Assembly (NCBI GenBank): GCA_033032865.1
Contig: JAWHQI010000276.1
Span: 1-64,000, forward strand
Direction of reading: 5' to 3'
DNA length: 64,000 nucleotides
From: Dactylorhiza incarnata
Lineage: Eukaryota > Streptophyta > Magnoliopsida > Asparagales > Orchidaceae
The translations under genes and the position numbers were made by a program. Under the pieces are notes generated by a model. The model had not been told where the DNA came from. It saw only the letters and a program-made list of their open reading frames with translations, and searched no databases. Positions 40,442 to 51,390 of this stretch are shown one piece after another (the first letter of the stretch is position 1; each line of letters opens with the position of its first letter).

Positions 40442-42797
40442 AACCTGGTCTGTGCATACTCGGAATAAAAAAGGGGTCCTCCCAAAAGTAATTCTTTAAA
40501 TCAGAAAAGAATTTCTTCTTTTGCTGACTCGAGAATTCTTTTGGCAGGACCCGGGCTACTAAATAGTTAGCCAAATCCGCAAACCATGGGGTAGAAGATG
40601 AATTAAAATTTTTGAGAGCTAGGAGGCGCTCTTCGGGAAATTTATCGTTGATGTCGGGCTCTATTAATGCTTCCGAGGAGGGATTTTCTAAACGAGAAAG
40701 GTGATCGACCGCCAAGTTTTCGGGTCCTCTTTTGTCCCGGATCTCTAAGTCAAACTCCTGCAAGAGGAGGATCCATCACAAAAGACGAGGCTTGGCGTCC
40801 GATTTGCTTAAAAGATACCTAAGTGCGGAGTGATCCATGAAGATGATAACTTTCGAGAGGGTGATGTATGACCTAAACTTATCGAAGGCAAAAACGATCG
40901 CTAGAAGCTCCTTTTCGGTAGTGGTGTAATTTGCTTGTGCCGACGTGAGTGTTTTGCTCGCATAATAAATAGGGTGGAAATACTTAATCACCCGTTGGCC
41001 TAAAACGGCACCAACCGCAATGTCACTCGCGTCGCACATGATTTCAAAAGGGAGCGACCAATCCGACGCGACTAGAATCGGGGAGTTTATAAGTTTTTCT
41101 TTGATAAGTTTAAAGGCCAAATGGCATTCATCGCTAAAAATAAATGAGGATTCCTTTTCAAGAAGATGGTTTAACGGCTTTGTGATTTTGGAAAAATTTT
41201 GTATAAAGCGCCGATAGAACCCTGCGTGCCCTAGGAAACTACAAATAGCTTTTACGTTTGTTGGAGGGGGGAGCTTTTCAATCACTTCAATCTTGGCCCT
41301 ATCGACCTCGATCCCCATGCCCGAAATTTTATGACCAAGGACTAATCCTTCCTTTACCATAAAATGACATTTCTCCCAATTAAGTGCTAAATTCGTTTCC
41401 TCGCATCGCTGCAACATGCGCTCAAGATTTTTTAAACAATTTTTAAATGAGTTTCCGAATACGGAAAAGTCGTCCATAAACACTTCCATCACCTCCTCTA
41501 CTAACTCGTCAAATATCGCCAGCATACATCTTTGAAATGTAGCTGGCGCGTTACAAAGACCAAATGGCATCCTTCGATAAGCGAAGGTGCCAAAGGGACA
41601 AGTGAAAGTGGTTTTCTCTTGGACGTCGGGCGAAATTGGGATTTGAAAATATCCCGACAAACCATCGAGAAAACAGTAGTAGGAGTGACCTGAAAGGCGC
41701 TCTAAGATTTGATCAATAAACGGTAGAGGGAAGTGATCCTTACGGGTGGCATCATTTAGTTTTCGGTAATTGATGCACATCCGCCAACCCGTAACAGTAC
41801 GGGTTGAGATCAACTCGTTATTCTCGTTTGCTATTACCGTAACGCCTCCTTTCTTTGGTACGACATGTACTGGGCTAACCCAAGTACTATCCGATATCGG
41901 GTAGATAATTCCCGCGTCTAATAGTTTGATCACTTCGGCCTTAACGACTTCTTTCATGTTAGGGTTTAGCCGCCGTTGAGGCTGGACCGAATTTTGGGAA
42001 TTATCTTCGAGAAAGATTTTATGGGTGCAGAAGGAAGGGTTTATACCCTTAATATCCGAAATTTGCCACGCAATTGCGTGGCGGTGCTTTCTTAAGACAA
42101 TAGCTACCTCAGAAATTTCCGAGTTGCTAAGTTCGGATGAAACGATGATGGGTAGCTTCGACTCTTTTTCTAAAAATAAATACTTAAGGTGAGGGGGGAG
42201 TTGCTTTAGTTCTAAAACGGGTGGCTCTTCATAAGAAGTTTTGATTTTCAATTTTTCTAAAAATAGTGGTTCGGGTGGTGTGAAACGAGTGACTTCTTCT
42301 TCTTCCAGACAAAAGAGCTCGGCGAGCTCAGACTCGTGACTCGAGGTGGAGACTAACTCAGGAGGTGAATCGAATTCCCAACACTCTTCTAGGTAAAAAC
42401 ACGAATCGTCATTTTCTAATGTGTTCCGCATCGAGGAATTTATGCCGAAAGAAACTTCATCGTCTCCAACCCGTAGGAGGAGCTTTCCGTTACTTACGTC
42501 AATAATGGCGCGGGAGGTGGCAAGGAAGGGGCGGCCGAGTATGAGGGGTACTTCGGCATCCTCTTCGATGTCAAGAATGACAAAGTCCACCGGGAAGATG
42601 AACTTGTCGACCTTGACGAGCACGTCCTCCACTATTCCTACCGGAAATTTAATGAGCGATCCGCTAATTGAATACTCATTCGAGTGGGGCTTGGATTTCC
42701 TAGACCTAGCTTCATAAATAGTGAAAAAGGCATGAGATTGATACTTGCTCCCAGATCCGCTAAAGCGTGTTTTACTAACGAATTGCCAAATAAACAC
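40419..42797 (-). pseudogene. Athila-type protease end, RT and RNase H
   Basis: A long frame of 673 codons. Residues 47-100 are the C-terminal half of the protease (FPVGIVEDVLVKVDKFIFPV, LILGRPFLATSRAIIDV). RT spans about 290-480: TVTGWRMCINYRKLNDATRK, CFLDGLSGYFQIPI, RMPFGLCNAPATFQRCML, catalytic VFMDDFSVFG (about 439-448). RNase H: FEIMCDASDIAVGAVLGQ, YASKTLTSAQANYTTTEKEL, IIFMDHSALRYLL. TGA at 40778-40776 stops it where relatives have Arg (CGA to TGA), and the same frame continues with WILLLQEFDLEIRDKRG. The protease active site is in the gag frame upstream, one frameshift away. Confidence 0.92.
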
Positions 42798-44587
42798 GGG
42801 ATGGAGAACCGTCCCGGGTCATTCACTTTTCTAGGCAATTTGTTGAGTACAACCGCGGAGCATTCTGCGTTCAAAGAAATATGCGAAATATCTTCTAATT
42901 TTTTCTTATTGGAGAGCAACTCCTTAAGATATTTCGCATATTTAGGCATTTGAGAGATAGCCTCGCAGAAGGGTACATTAATGTGAATTTGCTTTAAAAT
43001 ATCTAAAAACTTTTTATAATTCTTTTCGGCGCTCTCGCTTTTAAACTTAGATGGATACGGAATATTAGAAGTAGAAGCGCGCGGAGCTAACGTAGCAGGT
43101 AAATTCGAAGATAAAATAGGAGTAGGAGGAGGGGAGGAAGTTACCATGGGTTCGTCCTGTTTTGAAACCACCTCCTTCCCGCTTCGGAGTGTAATCGCGT
43201 TTGCGCTCTCCCTTGGGTTTGGCTCCATGTTTCCCGGAAGGGATCCTTGCGGGCGCTCGGAGATTATCTTTGCTAGCTGGCCCACTTGGTTCTCTAAATT
43301 TTTGATCGATCCGGTGAGGTTCCGGATGTTCGCTTCATTTGTAGCAACATATTTTGCAAAAGCCTCTTCAAGCGGAGAGGGCTTTTGCTGTTGCGGTGGA
43401 AAACAGGGTGGATTAAAAATTGGAGGGGGAGTTAAATTAAGAAGTTGATTTGGAGGTTGATTAGAATTTAAGGGACGCTGAGCATTTCCTTGATTGCTCC
43501 ATGAGAAATTCGGATGATTCCTATAACCCGCATTGTAGGTGTTATTATATGGAGCGGTGTTCGGGTTATAGGAAGGCCAAAGTGGATTTCCCATGTAATC
43601 AACTTGCTCTTCAATTAAAACATTACTAGCCCAAGGAGGAGTGGCGGGGGAAGCAGACATCTCCGCCACTTGCTTTGTTAAGCGCTCAACTTGTAAAGCC
43701 AAATTCGCGTTTGCGTCTAATTCAAAAATTCCGGCCGGCTTATTAGGCCGCGCTCGGGGCATGTTCCATTGGTACGCATTTGTGGCCATCTCTTCGAAAA
43801 GCTCTTGAGCGGCGACCGGGGTTTTATTATTTAATGTCCCCCCGGCGGCCGCATTAATCATTTGCCTCATTTGGAGATTTAAGCCATTATAAAATATTTG
43901 CACTTGTTGCCAAGTGGCAAGTGCGTGGTGAGGGCATTGACGCAAAAGGTCCTTGAAGCGCTCCCATGTATCATAGAGAGTCTCCGAGTCGATTTGCATG
44001 AATGACGCAATATCTGTGCGCAATTTAGCGGTCTTTGAAGACGGGAAATATTTATTAAGAAATTTTCCCGCCATTTCGGCCCATGTAGTGATGGATCCCC
44101 TAGGTAGGGAGCCCAGCCACTGCTTGGCCTTAGACCGCAAAGAAAAAGGAAAAAGACGTAATCGAATGGCGTCAACGGTGAAGCCATTGATCTTAAGAGT
44201 GTCGCAAATTTCAAGAAAGTAAGAGATATGCGAATTAGGATCCTCGTCCGGTTGACCATCAAAGGTCACCGATTGTTGAACCATTTGTATGATGCTGGAC
44301 TTGATCTCAAAATTATTGTCCGCCACCGTGGGGCGAACAATACTCGATTGTGTGCCTTCCAAATTCGGCCGCGCATAATAGGACATGGTCCGTTGCGCGT
44401 CCTCATAAGGATTTGGGTCGTTAAGATTAGGAGGATTAAGATTATGATTCATATTCGCTGTGTTAGTGTCCCCGATCGACTCTTCGGATTCTATTTGATT
44501 TCCCTGATCAAGAGAACGGCGGTGCCTCAAAAGGGTTCGCTCGATCTCCGGTTCAAAAGGAAGAATCGAAGTGCTACCTCGGGTCAT
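42638..44587 (-). CDS. Athila-type gag plus protease active site
   Basis: ATG at 44587; 649 codons open. Capsid region FEIKSSIIQMVQQSVTFDG, LRLFPFSLRSKAKQWLGSLP, FLNKYFPSSKTAKLRTDI, FYNGLNLQMRQMINAAAGG. Then a Pro/Asn-rich linker, a short coiled coil (NEANIRNLTGSIKNLENQVG), NAITLRSGKEV and the protease active site ADLGASINLMP at about residue 610. The DLGA form is usual for Athila/Tat. The frame ends at a one-base frameshift near 42645-42655, after which the protease continues in the RT frame. In an intact element this would be one Gag-Pol frame. Confidence 0.9.
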   Translation of the reverse strand: MTRGSTSILPFEPEIERTLLRHRRSLDQGNQIESEESIGDTNTANMNHNLNPPNLNDPNPYEDAQRTMSYYARPNLEGTQSSIVRPTVADNNFEIKSSIIQMVQQSVTFDGQPDEDPNSHISYFLEICDTLKINGFTVDAIRLRLFPFSLRSKAKQWLGSLPRGSITTWAEMAGKFLNKYFPSSKTAKLRTDIASFMQIDSETLYDTWERFKDLLRQCPHHALATWQQVQIFYNGLNLQMRQMINAAAGGTLNNKTPVAAQELFEEMATNAYQWNMPRARPNKPAGIFELDANANLALQVERLTKQVAEMSASPATPPWASNVLIEEQVDYMGNPLWPSYNPNTAPYNNTYNAGYRNHPNFSWSNQGNAQRPLNSNQPPNQLLNLTPPPIFNPPCFPPQQQKPSPLEEAFAKYVATNEANIRNLTGSIKNLENQVGQLAKIISERPQGSLPGNMEPNPRESANAITLRSGKEVVSKQDEPMVTSSPPPTPILSSNLPATLAPRASTSNIPYPSKFKSESAEKNYKKFLDILKQIHINVPFCEAISQMPKYAKYLKELLSNKKKLEDISHISLNAECSAVVLNKLPRKVNDPGRFSIPCLFGNSLVKHALADLGASINLMPFSLFMKLGLGNPSPTRMSIQLADRSLNFR

Positions 44588-44728
44588 ACACTAAAAAGAG
44601 AAGAAAGGAATAAGAAAAACTAAAATTTTTTTTTTCTTTTTGAAATTTAGAAAAAGAAAAAGAAAATAAAAAGAAGCATGATAAAATTAATAGCTATCCT
44701 CTTTTCAAAATATCTACGCAAAGTCCGC

Positions 44729-44745
44729 GGCAACGGCGCCAAAAA
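44729..44745 (-). other. Athila-type primer-binding site
   Basis: The minus strand reads TTGGCGCCGTTGCCGCG, six bases from the LTR; same PBS class as TRG1 and TRG2. Confidence 0.85.
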
Positions 44746-45842
44746 CATGATATTTATTTTTTTGCGTTTTGAAATTTAGTGAAGGTTTGAGAATTTTCTC
44801 CAATCTATATCTGATAAAGGCAAGTATACCTTATCGTCTATAGTATATGATATTAAGAAATACCAAGGTCGTATTCCACAGGGCGCATTGATTACTTCTA
44901 CTTTGAGGAAAGTCGCTATTATCTTATCTAATGAAATTTTGGGGTTTTGGTTACTTAGCTAGAAAAAGAGAAATTGCAAGCTAAATTAAGGGTTTAGATG
45001 ATGATAAAAGAGGCTAGTATTCAATCAAAAGTCACCTTGGAGTGAGAATAGACAAGTGAAAAGAGAATAAATCTAATTCCGTTTAAATTGAACTACTTGA
45101 CCGTGGAGGTTCCCGAAGCTCGAACATGCCTCTCTCGAGGTTAATGCCCAACTAAGATTAGGAAAAATCAACCGGACTCTCGTCCTATAATCGATTACCT
45201 AAAACTTGCTTTACGAAGTGAACCCCGCTATTGGATTTGACTCCAATCCGGGAGATTTACGTCATCCTCTCTCGAGGGGTGCGTGCAACTCTCTTTACCC
45301 TTGCGTGATCGATTCATACCTTGAGCCTCTTGACTAACTAAGTATGAAAACATATGCAAAAACCATACATCGATAATATGACCTCACTAATTAAAAATCA
45401 AGGGTAATTCAAGCATTTATAAAAACGGAAAAAGAAAACTTTAGAAAATCATAACTTGTCCATCTCATCCTCGGATCATTTTGATCGAGTACTAATGAGG
45501 ATTAGTTAATCATGGTGGAGGGGGAAGAGAAAGAAAAATGAAATTCCATAATAAGAAAAATTAGCTAAGGAAGGGGAAGACAAATAAAGAGAGCAAACTA
45601 ATTTTTATTTAAATGAAAACTATTACAAACCTTAAGAAAGGAGATTGCAAGCTAGAAGAAATAAAGTTAAAAACTTAAACTAGGCTATTGCATTGAAAGA
45701 AAGCTAGTACATTGCATGAGAAAAAGAAGAGAACATGAAAGGAAAGAAACATGAACATGAAAGTGAAAAATACTCAGGATTAGCTCCAGCAGCACCTCCC
45801 CCACTCCAAAATTCTGAATCCTGGACTCAAGGAGAACCTCTG

Positions 45843-45850
45843 AATTTATA
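45843..45850 (-). promoter_or_regulatory. TATA box, Athila 5' LTR
   Basis: TATAAATT on the minus strand, about 15 bp downstream of the palindrome cluster. Confidence 0.62.
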
Positions 45851-45864
45851 GGAAAAAAATTCAG

Positions 45865-46300
45865 ATTACACGCCCTCGGTCACGGGCGTGACCAAGGGCG
45901 TGACTGCACTATTCACATCGGATCCGACAGCGGCGTGGGCTATCTGGACTGGCGCGGAGAAAAGTGACATGTCACGGGCGTGACATGTCGGGTCACGGCC
46001 GCGACTTTGGACGGCTGCATTAAATGCGGCGTGGGCTGGAATTTGGCGCTACGGCGAAGCAGAGATCACGCGGGCAAGTCACGGCCGTGACATGTGGGTC
46101 ACGGGCGTGACTCAAGTTGACTCCTCGACTGCAGCTCCACGTCTCGACGGCGGCTCTACGTGGAAGATTCTAAGATTACACGCCCCCGGTCACGGGCGTG
46201 ACCTGGGGCGTGACTTGGTGTGGACTGGTTCAAACAGCATGGCATTGATTCTGGACTGATCTTCAGGTTACACGCCCTTGGTTACGGGCGTGACATGCTA
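45865..46300. repeat. GTCACGGGCGTGAC near-palindrome cluster, Athila 5' LTR
   Basis: Same family as 37020-37480, with one block fewer. Confidence 0.88.
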
Positions 46301-46467
46301 TTTTTCCCGATTTGTCCCAAAATTTTGCAAATATTGAAATTAAGCTAAGTTAGAATCAAAATTACAAAAAGAACTACTTATAACCTAAAATTGACATAAA
46401 AAGGAAAATTCATATTAAATATTTACAAAATTTTCTATTAAAAAGGTATAAAAATACTACTTATCAA

Positions 46468-46472
46468 ATAAC
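46468..46472. other. Target-site duplication of the Athila-type element, right copy
   Basis: aataa. Confidence 0.88.
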
Positions 46473-48165
46473 CCCAGTAGTTATCTTACTTTTCCTGCAT
46501 TTTTATTTCTTCTAATCATGTTTAGTTAGTAGTAGTTTATTTTAGTTTGTCTTTTTCTTTTGTTTTTGCGGAGCTCACCCCTATAGGTCCTTCTTCTGTA
46601 TGGCGGATGCTGCAGCTTTTTCTTGGTTTCCACGCCAATCTTCTAGTATGCTCATTTCTGAGCATTGGGTACTCTCTTCCCCTAGCTCTTTTCTGAATTT
46701 CATAGATATATATTGTGTGTATTGTCTAGTTTAAGTCTGGGGGAGAGTAGTTCTGTATGCCCCCTCACGTGCATTATAACATTGCATGCTAGAAGTATTT
46801 CTATTTCATTTATTTAGTATTGTTCATTTTCTTTGCACACCACAGCACCCACTTGAGCGTGCGCTTAGCTGTTGGCACATCGCGAGTCGAATTTGTCTCT
46901 TCTGTGTGATTTGAAAAATCATCATGCTGGCTTAGGATTATGAGGCGGAGTAAGATGTTGACTCCTGTAGTGCTCCTAGTCGAGTGTTCATGCCTCGCAT
47001 AAAAATTCGTGTAGATTCAATTTCTTTTTATGCTTTTAGATTATATTTTTCTATTAGTGTAGATATTGTTTACTTTACTCAAAAAAATTGGTGAATCCGG
47101 TGTGAATCAAAGGGTAGCATAGGGATGTGTGTAAACGATCGCTAGACTCGTGTTACTTGAGTCGGGATAATGATTATCTTTCTCGGTGGCTAAGAACTTG
47201 CCCCAAGCGACTCTTGAAGCATGGTTATATGGTTAGTCAATCGCGTGAATGTGATAATGGCCATCATTTTGGCTCGGTTGAGCTTTTGTGCCCATTCCTA
47301 TCGCTCTAACCTCGTTAGCCCAGTTGTGCCTACCCGTTCTTTGATTCAGCCCCACTTTTATCTCACCAAAGCCTAAAAGCCAATCCTAGTCGCACACCCA
47401 AATTTGAGCTTTAGTTGTTTATTATTTTCATGATTAGGGTGTTGATGTTGTGATATTTTGTGAAAATGTGGATGCGCTTCATTGCTATCTTGCTGAAAAT
47501 GTGTTGAAAAGAAAAGAAAAAAAATGAGAAAAAGAAAAGAAGTAAAAAAGAAAAGAAAAAGAAGCAGTGCTTAATTGAAAATCTTTATAGATTTGTGATT
47601 GGGAGTAGGCGGTGCACACACCCATGCAATCAAGTCCAAGTCTGGAGGTGTGGTGCACCCGCGTATATTTTTGTGGTGCTTGAGGATAGTTTTCGTGCTA
47701 GCTCATTTGGGTTTAGTGCTTGAGCCGTCATTTTTATCATTGTATACCTCACCTAAACCCAAGCCTCATCTAAAACCTAAAGTCCTATTGATTCACGCAG
47801 TTGAGTCAAACCTGTGTCGTGGAGAGAGTGCGAACGGGCAAGCTTATGGTCACCGACATTGATGGATTTCAATGGAGATTGTCTCGAGCCCTGATCTTTG
47901 GCAATGCTCACCTCAGCGTTCAGTTTACTTTCTTCCTATGTATGACCTTATGATTCACCGTGATTCACTTTTTGAGTAAATGTAACATATAGATACGCCC
48001 CTAGAAAAGTATAAACTAATATGTATAATTAGGAATTTTGTCTACTGTATTTCTACGCGCATGAGCATGCGACTTCGCATGGTACTCCGCTTTACAATTT
48101 CTATGTCAGCTTATGTTTTTCTTATCCGCTTGAGGGATTTGTTTGCTCGGGACGCCCAAACAGGT
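46473..48165 (+). other. TRG2 3' non-coding region
   Basis: No gene. It starts with the right half of the hairpin (CCCAG at 46474-46478), holds an internal polypurine tract at 46731-46747 and a purine-rich aaaag run (47505-47575). Blocks at 47780-47860 match TRG1 24430-24490. Confidence 0.65.
46731..46747 (+). other. TRG2 internal polypurine tract
   Basis: AAGTCTGGGGGAGAGTA, 1.4 kb upstream of the terminal PPT, as in TRG1. Confidence 0.62.
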
Positions 48166-48178
48166 AAGTCTGGGGGTG
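48166..48178 (+). other. TRG2 polypurine tract
   Basis: AAGTCTGGGGGTG directly before the 3' LTR; identical to the TRG1 PPT. Confidence 0.8.
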
Positions 48179-49767
48179 TGATTAGTCCAAATTATATACA
48201 CTTTTATGGACTCATCTGGGCCGATTTTATAGTCTTTGCACCACACTTTAGGCATGTTTTCGTACATATTAACATTCATATTTGTTATTCCCTATTAGGT
48301 GCATTCTTAGGCCGTTTTGGTGTGCAATTGCATGCTTTGCTGTTGGGGGCAAGCACTTGGTGCTCCCCAATCTATTTTCTGTGTTTATTGGGTGCTGGAG
48401 GTATTCCCAGCTGGGTTGCTTTGTATGCAGGTGACCTGATCATCCAGTTTTCCCCAGAATTCATGTTTTTGCATATCGCAGGGTCGTGCGTTTCCTTGAC
48501 GCACGGTCGGTTGCGGTCGTGCATTTGTGTCTGGGCATAAAACGGAGCGTCGGAGTCTACTCGTGCATTTTCACGCACGGGTGGTTTGCCCGTGCGTGAG
48601 TAAAACGCACGGTCGACCTGTGTATTCTTGATTTCAGAGCATCGAATTTTGCCCGTGCGTTTGTACGCACGGGCGGTGTTGATTGTGTCTGAGCAATTCG
48701 CACGGGCGGCGCAGCATTTTCCCCAAGTCAAGTTTTATCATTTAATAACGCACGGTCTGCGCACGGTCGTGCATTCGACCGTGCGTGACCATTTTCTGAC
48801 AGAAATTCTATTTAAGCCGCAGGTCTTGCCCTATGCTAGATCGATCGTTTTTCCCGCTCCTAGAGCTCCATTTCCGCGCCCTTTTCGCCGTCCATTGTCG
48901 CCCACCTTCAGGAGGTGCTCCGGGCTTGTTCTTCACGCCAATCTTGAGCCCGGAGATCATCTCGGCCTCCTCCTTCATCCTATAGCTTCAAAGGAAGATT
49001 TAGCCGCCATTACCATCAAGCAAGGGGAAGTTTGGAACCTCTACCGGATCGTGAGACGAAGAAGACAGGCTCATTGGAGAGTCGTGACAGCTCTCTCTAC
49101 CCCGGACGTAGTTGAGGACCGAGCTTGGACGCGGATTGACAACCCAGTGATTCCAACCGTGAATCTACAACGAGCCTTCCGATTCGGTCGATTTCTTGCC
49201 TTGTTCTTCTCTTATTGATGTGTATGTAGTTAGATCTAAATATTATGATGAAGTGGCACATAAACTTGTTTGTATTTCTATATTTCATGTCTATGTGAAA
49301 TGCTTTTGTGGTTTATGTGATTTGAGGAGCGCCCCATTCCATCCTCCATCCCACCGTCGCGTTCGTTTGCCGCACTAGCAATTGCTAGTGGCGTGCTTGT
49401 TGAAGAGGTGCTTGCAACCCTCATTCCGTTTGCCTACTCGTCCATCTGCCCTTGTGACGCAGTGTGCTCAAGGCCTGCCTAGTCTCCATCCCGCCAAGCG
49501 AAGCATTGCATAGCGGCATTGCATAGGAGTAGTTGTAGTATTTTCCTTTATTTTCCACAACACAAATCACCCACTTTCGCACCCATCCGACTAAAGGACT
49601 TCAATCTCAAGTCCTGCCTCAATAGTAAACTCCACCTTACTGTGTTCCTTTGAGATCGATACTTGGGGATTCATTCCCATTTTATATTAATTGAACAATC
49701 AGTACACTGCTGTTTCGTGCCGCAGTCTTGCTACCGCCTATAGCGGTGTGCTAAGATTTGCGCATCA
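48179..49767 (+). repeat. TRG2 3' LTR
   Basis: Starts TGATTAGTCC and ends gatttgcgcatca; same length as the 5' LTR. Motif cluster at 48480-48790. Confidence 0.92.
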
Positions 49768-49772
49768 GCAGG
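49768..49772. other. Target-site duplication of TRG2, right copy
   Basis: gcagg, identical to 32815-32819; G gag resumes here in frame. Confidence 0.92.
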
Positions 49773-50560
49773 CCAAAGGGTGATGGTTGCCGCTTACAAG
49801 CTAAAAGGACTTGTAATGAGTTGGTGGATCATGGAGAGAGAGAGACTCATAGACAGATGTTTGTGGGAGTCGTTTAAGGCAATGTTACTGAAGAAGTTCC
49901 TGCCGTCGGTTGAGCAAGAATGTCTGATGATTGATTTTCTGCACCTGAAGGCAACTCACAGTTAGTGAATATGAGATTGAATTCAGTAAGTTGAGCAGGT
50001 TTGCTCCATATTTAGTAGCTTCTGAGGCAGGAAGAGTGAAGCGATTTCTCAGAGGACTTCGTAGTGATATTCAGTAATTGGATAGTGCATATAGATCTGA
50101 AAGATATGCTGAAGTATTAGAAGCCGCGTTGAAAGTCGAGGCGATCGACAACGCCAAGAATAGAGGTGCGTTGATGGAAAGGACAAGAGAAAGGTCAAAG
50201 GGGGGAAAACCCAAAGGTATCTAGCCCTGCTCCAAAGAAAAAAAGGAGCAAAGTTTTTAGCTTCTGTGGTCTCCCAGGCCATCAGTTCGATAAATGTTTC
50301 AAGAGGTTGGGAGCTAAGATGTAGCAGCAAGTGTCGATAATTCAGAGCGCTCCCAAAGGAGATCTAACTTGTACCATCTGTAAGCGAAAGGGGCTTGATA
50401 TTGCCCATTGTTGGTCTAAACATAAGGTGTGTTTTCAGTACAGACAGAAGGGGCACGTTAAGACTAAATGCCCTCGTTTCTAGCCTGCTCAGCAGCCAGT
50501 GCCACTTCAGGCTTTGCCGTTGCCGCAGCCGCAACATCGGGATAGAGGAAACGACAAGTT
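49773..50560 (+). pseudogene. G gag, C-terminal part with zinc knuckles
   Basis: Resumes in frame after TRG2: RVMVAAYKLKGLVMSWW, FKAMLLKKFLPSVEQ. A frameshift near 49960 is followed by VSEYEIEFSKLSRFAPYLV, GRVKRFLRGLRSDIQ and a TAA near 50075, then AEVLEAALKVEAI. Two knuckle-like motifs follow at 50373-50475: CTICKRKGLDIAHCW and CFQYRQKGHVKTKC. In the second the usual second Cys is Tyr, which should prevent zinc binding. Confidence 0.8.
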
Positions 50561-51201
50561 TAATGTGGTGACTAGGTTAGAAGCGCAGAATTCCACCCAA
50601 GTTATTTCAGGTTAAGCCCTAATCTAACCCTCAGCTCTTATCGCTAGTTTTTTTATTTCTGTTCGGCTAGTTATGTATCTGATTCTTTATAAGAGAATTT
50701 AAGGTAAAGAACCATTGGGCGCGTGCCCTTTTTGATTCTGGTGCTACCCACTCGTTTGTGTCAAGGAATTTTATAGAGCGTCATCGTCTAACCCTCGATC
50801 AATTTGACAATGCATTTCGTGTTAAGTTTCTTTCTGACAACTCCGTGGTGTCGAACCAGCGTATGTAGAATTGTTCTATTCTCTTAGGTGATTTCTTAGC
50901 TCTTGCTGATTTGAAGGTGCTAGACCTAGAAGATTTCGATGTGATTTTGGGCATGGAATGGTTGTCCAGATATGATGCGGTTATCAAATTCAAGGTAAAT
51001 CATTTGGACTTCAAGTTGGACAACGGTCAACCCATGAGTGCACATGACTTTTTGTGCCAGGATTCCCCGATTATTTCTGCGGTATGTGCTCGGAAACTTT
51101 TAGATTCCAGTTATTTTGCTTACCTGGTTTCTATGTTAGAAACTGTTAGTGGTTTGTCGTGTATCGAGGATGTTCCTGTTGTTGTTTATTGGGCGTCGAC
51201 T
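50561..51201 (+). pseudogene. G aspartic protease, cut by Sire-B
   Basis: ALFDSGATHSFVSRNF at about 50724-50771 is an intact Ty3/gypsy protease active site. The frame continues through a TAG near 50867 to VLDLEDFDVILGMEWLSRYD and FKVNHLDFKLDN, and ends in a truncated EDVPVVVYW where the Sire-B LTR starts. The RT that should follow is missing here. Confidence 0.82.
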
Positions 51202-51390
51202 TATCACCTAAAGGGGGGGGGGGTGAATAGGTTTTTTAAATTATATTATCCCCTTTATATGTTCTTGCTCTAAGATTAGTAGATCTATAAGTTATAAAGC
51301 ATAACATAGAAAACACACAATGATCTATAGAGGTTCCTCAAGAGAGGGTGTCTTGAGTAGTCCTGTTTCCCTCTGCGCCTACCTAGCAGT

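Larger units (their letters stand above)
35903..46467 (-). mobile_element. Athila/Tat-type Ty3/gypsy element, complete but mutated
   Basis: LTRs at 44748-46467 (5') and 35903-37650 (3'), ends TGATA...TATCA. Athila/Tat PBS, gag, protease, RT, RNase H, integrase, a long 3' non-coding region, PPT. 5-bp target duplication aataa. No env ORF is seen. About 10.6 kb. Two or more frameshifts and one in-frame stop. Confidence 0.92.
44748..46467 (-). repeat. Athila-type 5' LTR
   Basis: tgatattt ... tacttatca, 1720 bp. GTCACGGGCGTGAC cluster at 45865-46300 and TATA box at 45843-45850. Confidence 0.92.
32820..49767 (+). mobile_element. TRG2: non-autonomous LTR element, second member of the TRG family, containing an Athila-type insertion
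   Basis: Two LTRs of 1589 bp each (32820-34408 and 48179-49767), ends TGATGAGTCC / ...CACATCA, PBS, zinc-knuckle ORF, 3' non-coding region and PPT. Perfect 5-bp target duplication. The LTR start and internal 3' region match TRG1. Without the 10.6-kb Athila insert it is about 6.4 kb, the same size as TRG1. Confidence 0.9.
30106..51201 (+). mobile_element. G: Ty3/gypsy element, interrupted by TRG2 and Sire-B
   Basis: Partial 5' LTR (30106-31741), leader, gag from 32431, gag and protease resuming at 49773, cut off at 51201 by the Sire-B LTR. TRG2 split its gag with a perfect gcagg duplication and the frame resumes exactly. RT, RNase H and integrase should lie beyond Sire-B. The protease motif suggests a chromovirus-like element, but the lineage is unproven. 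Confidence 0.8.
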
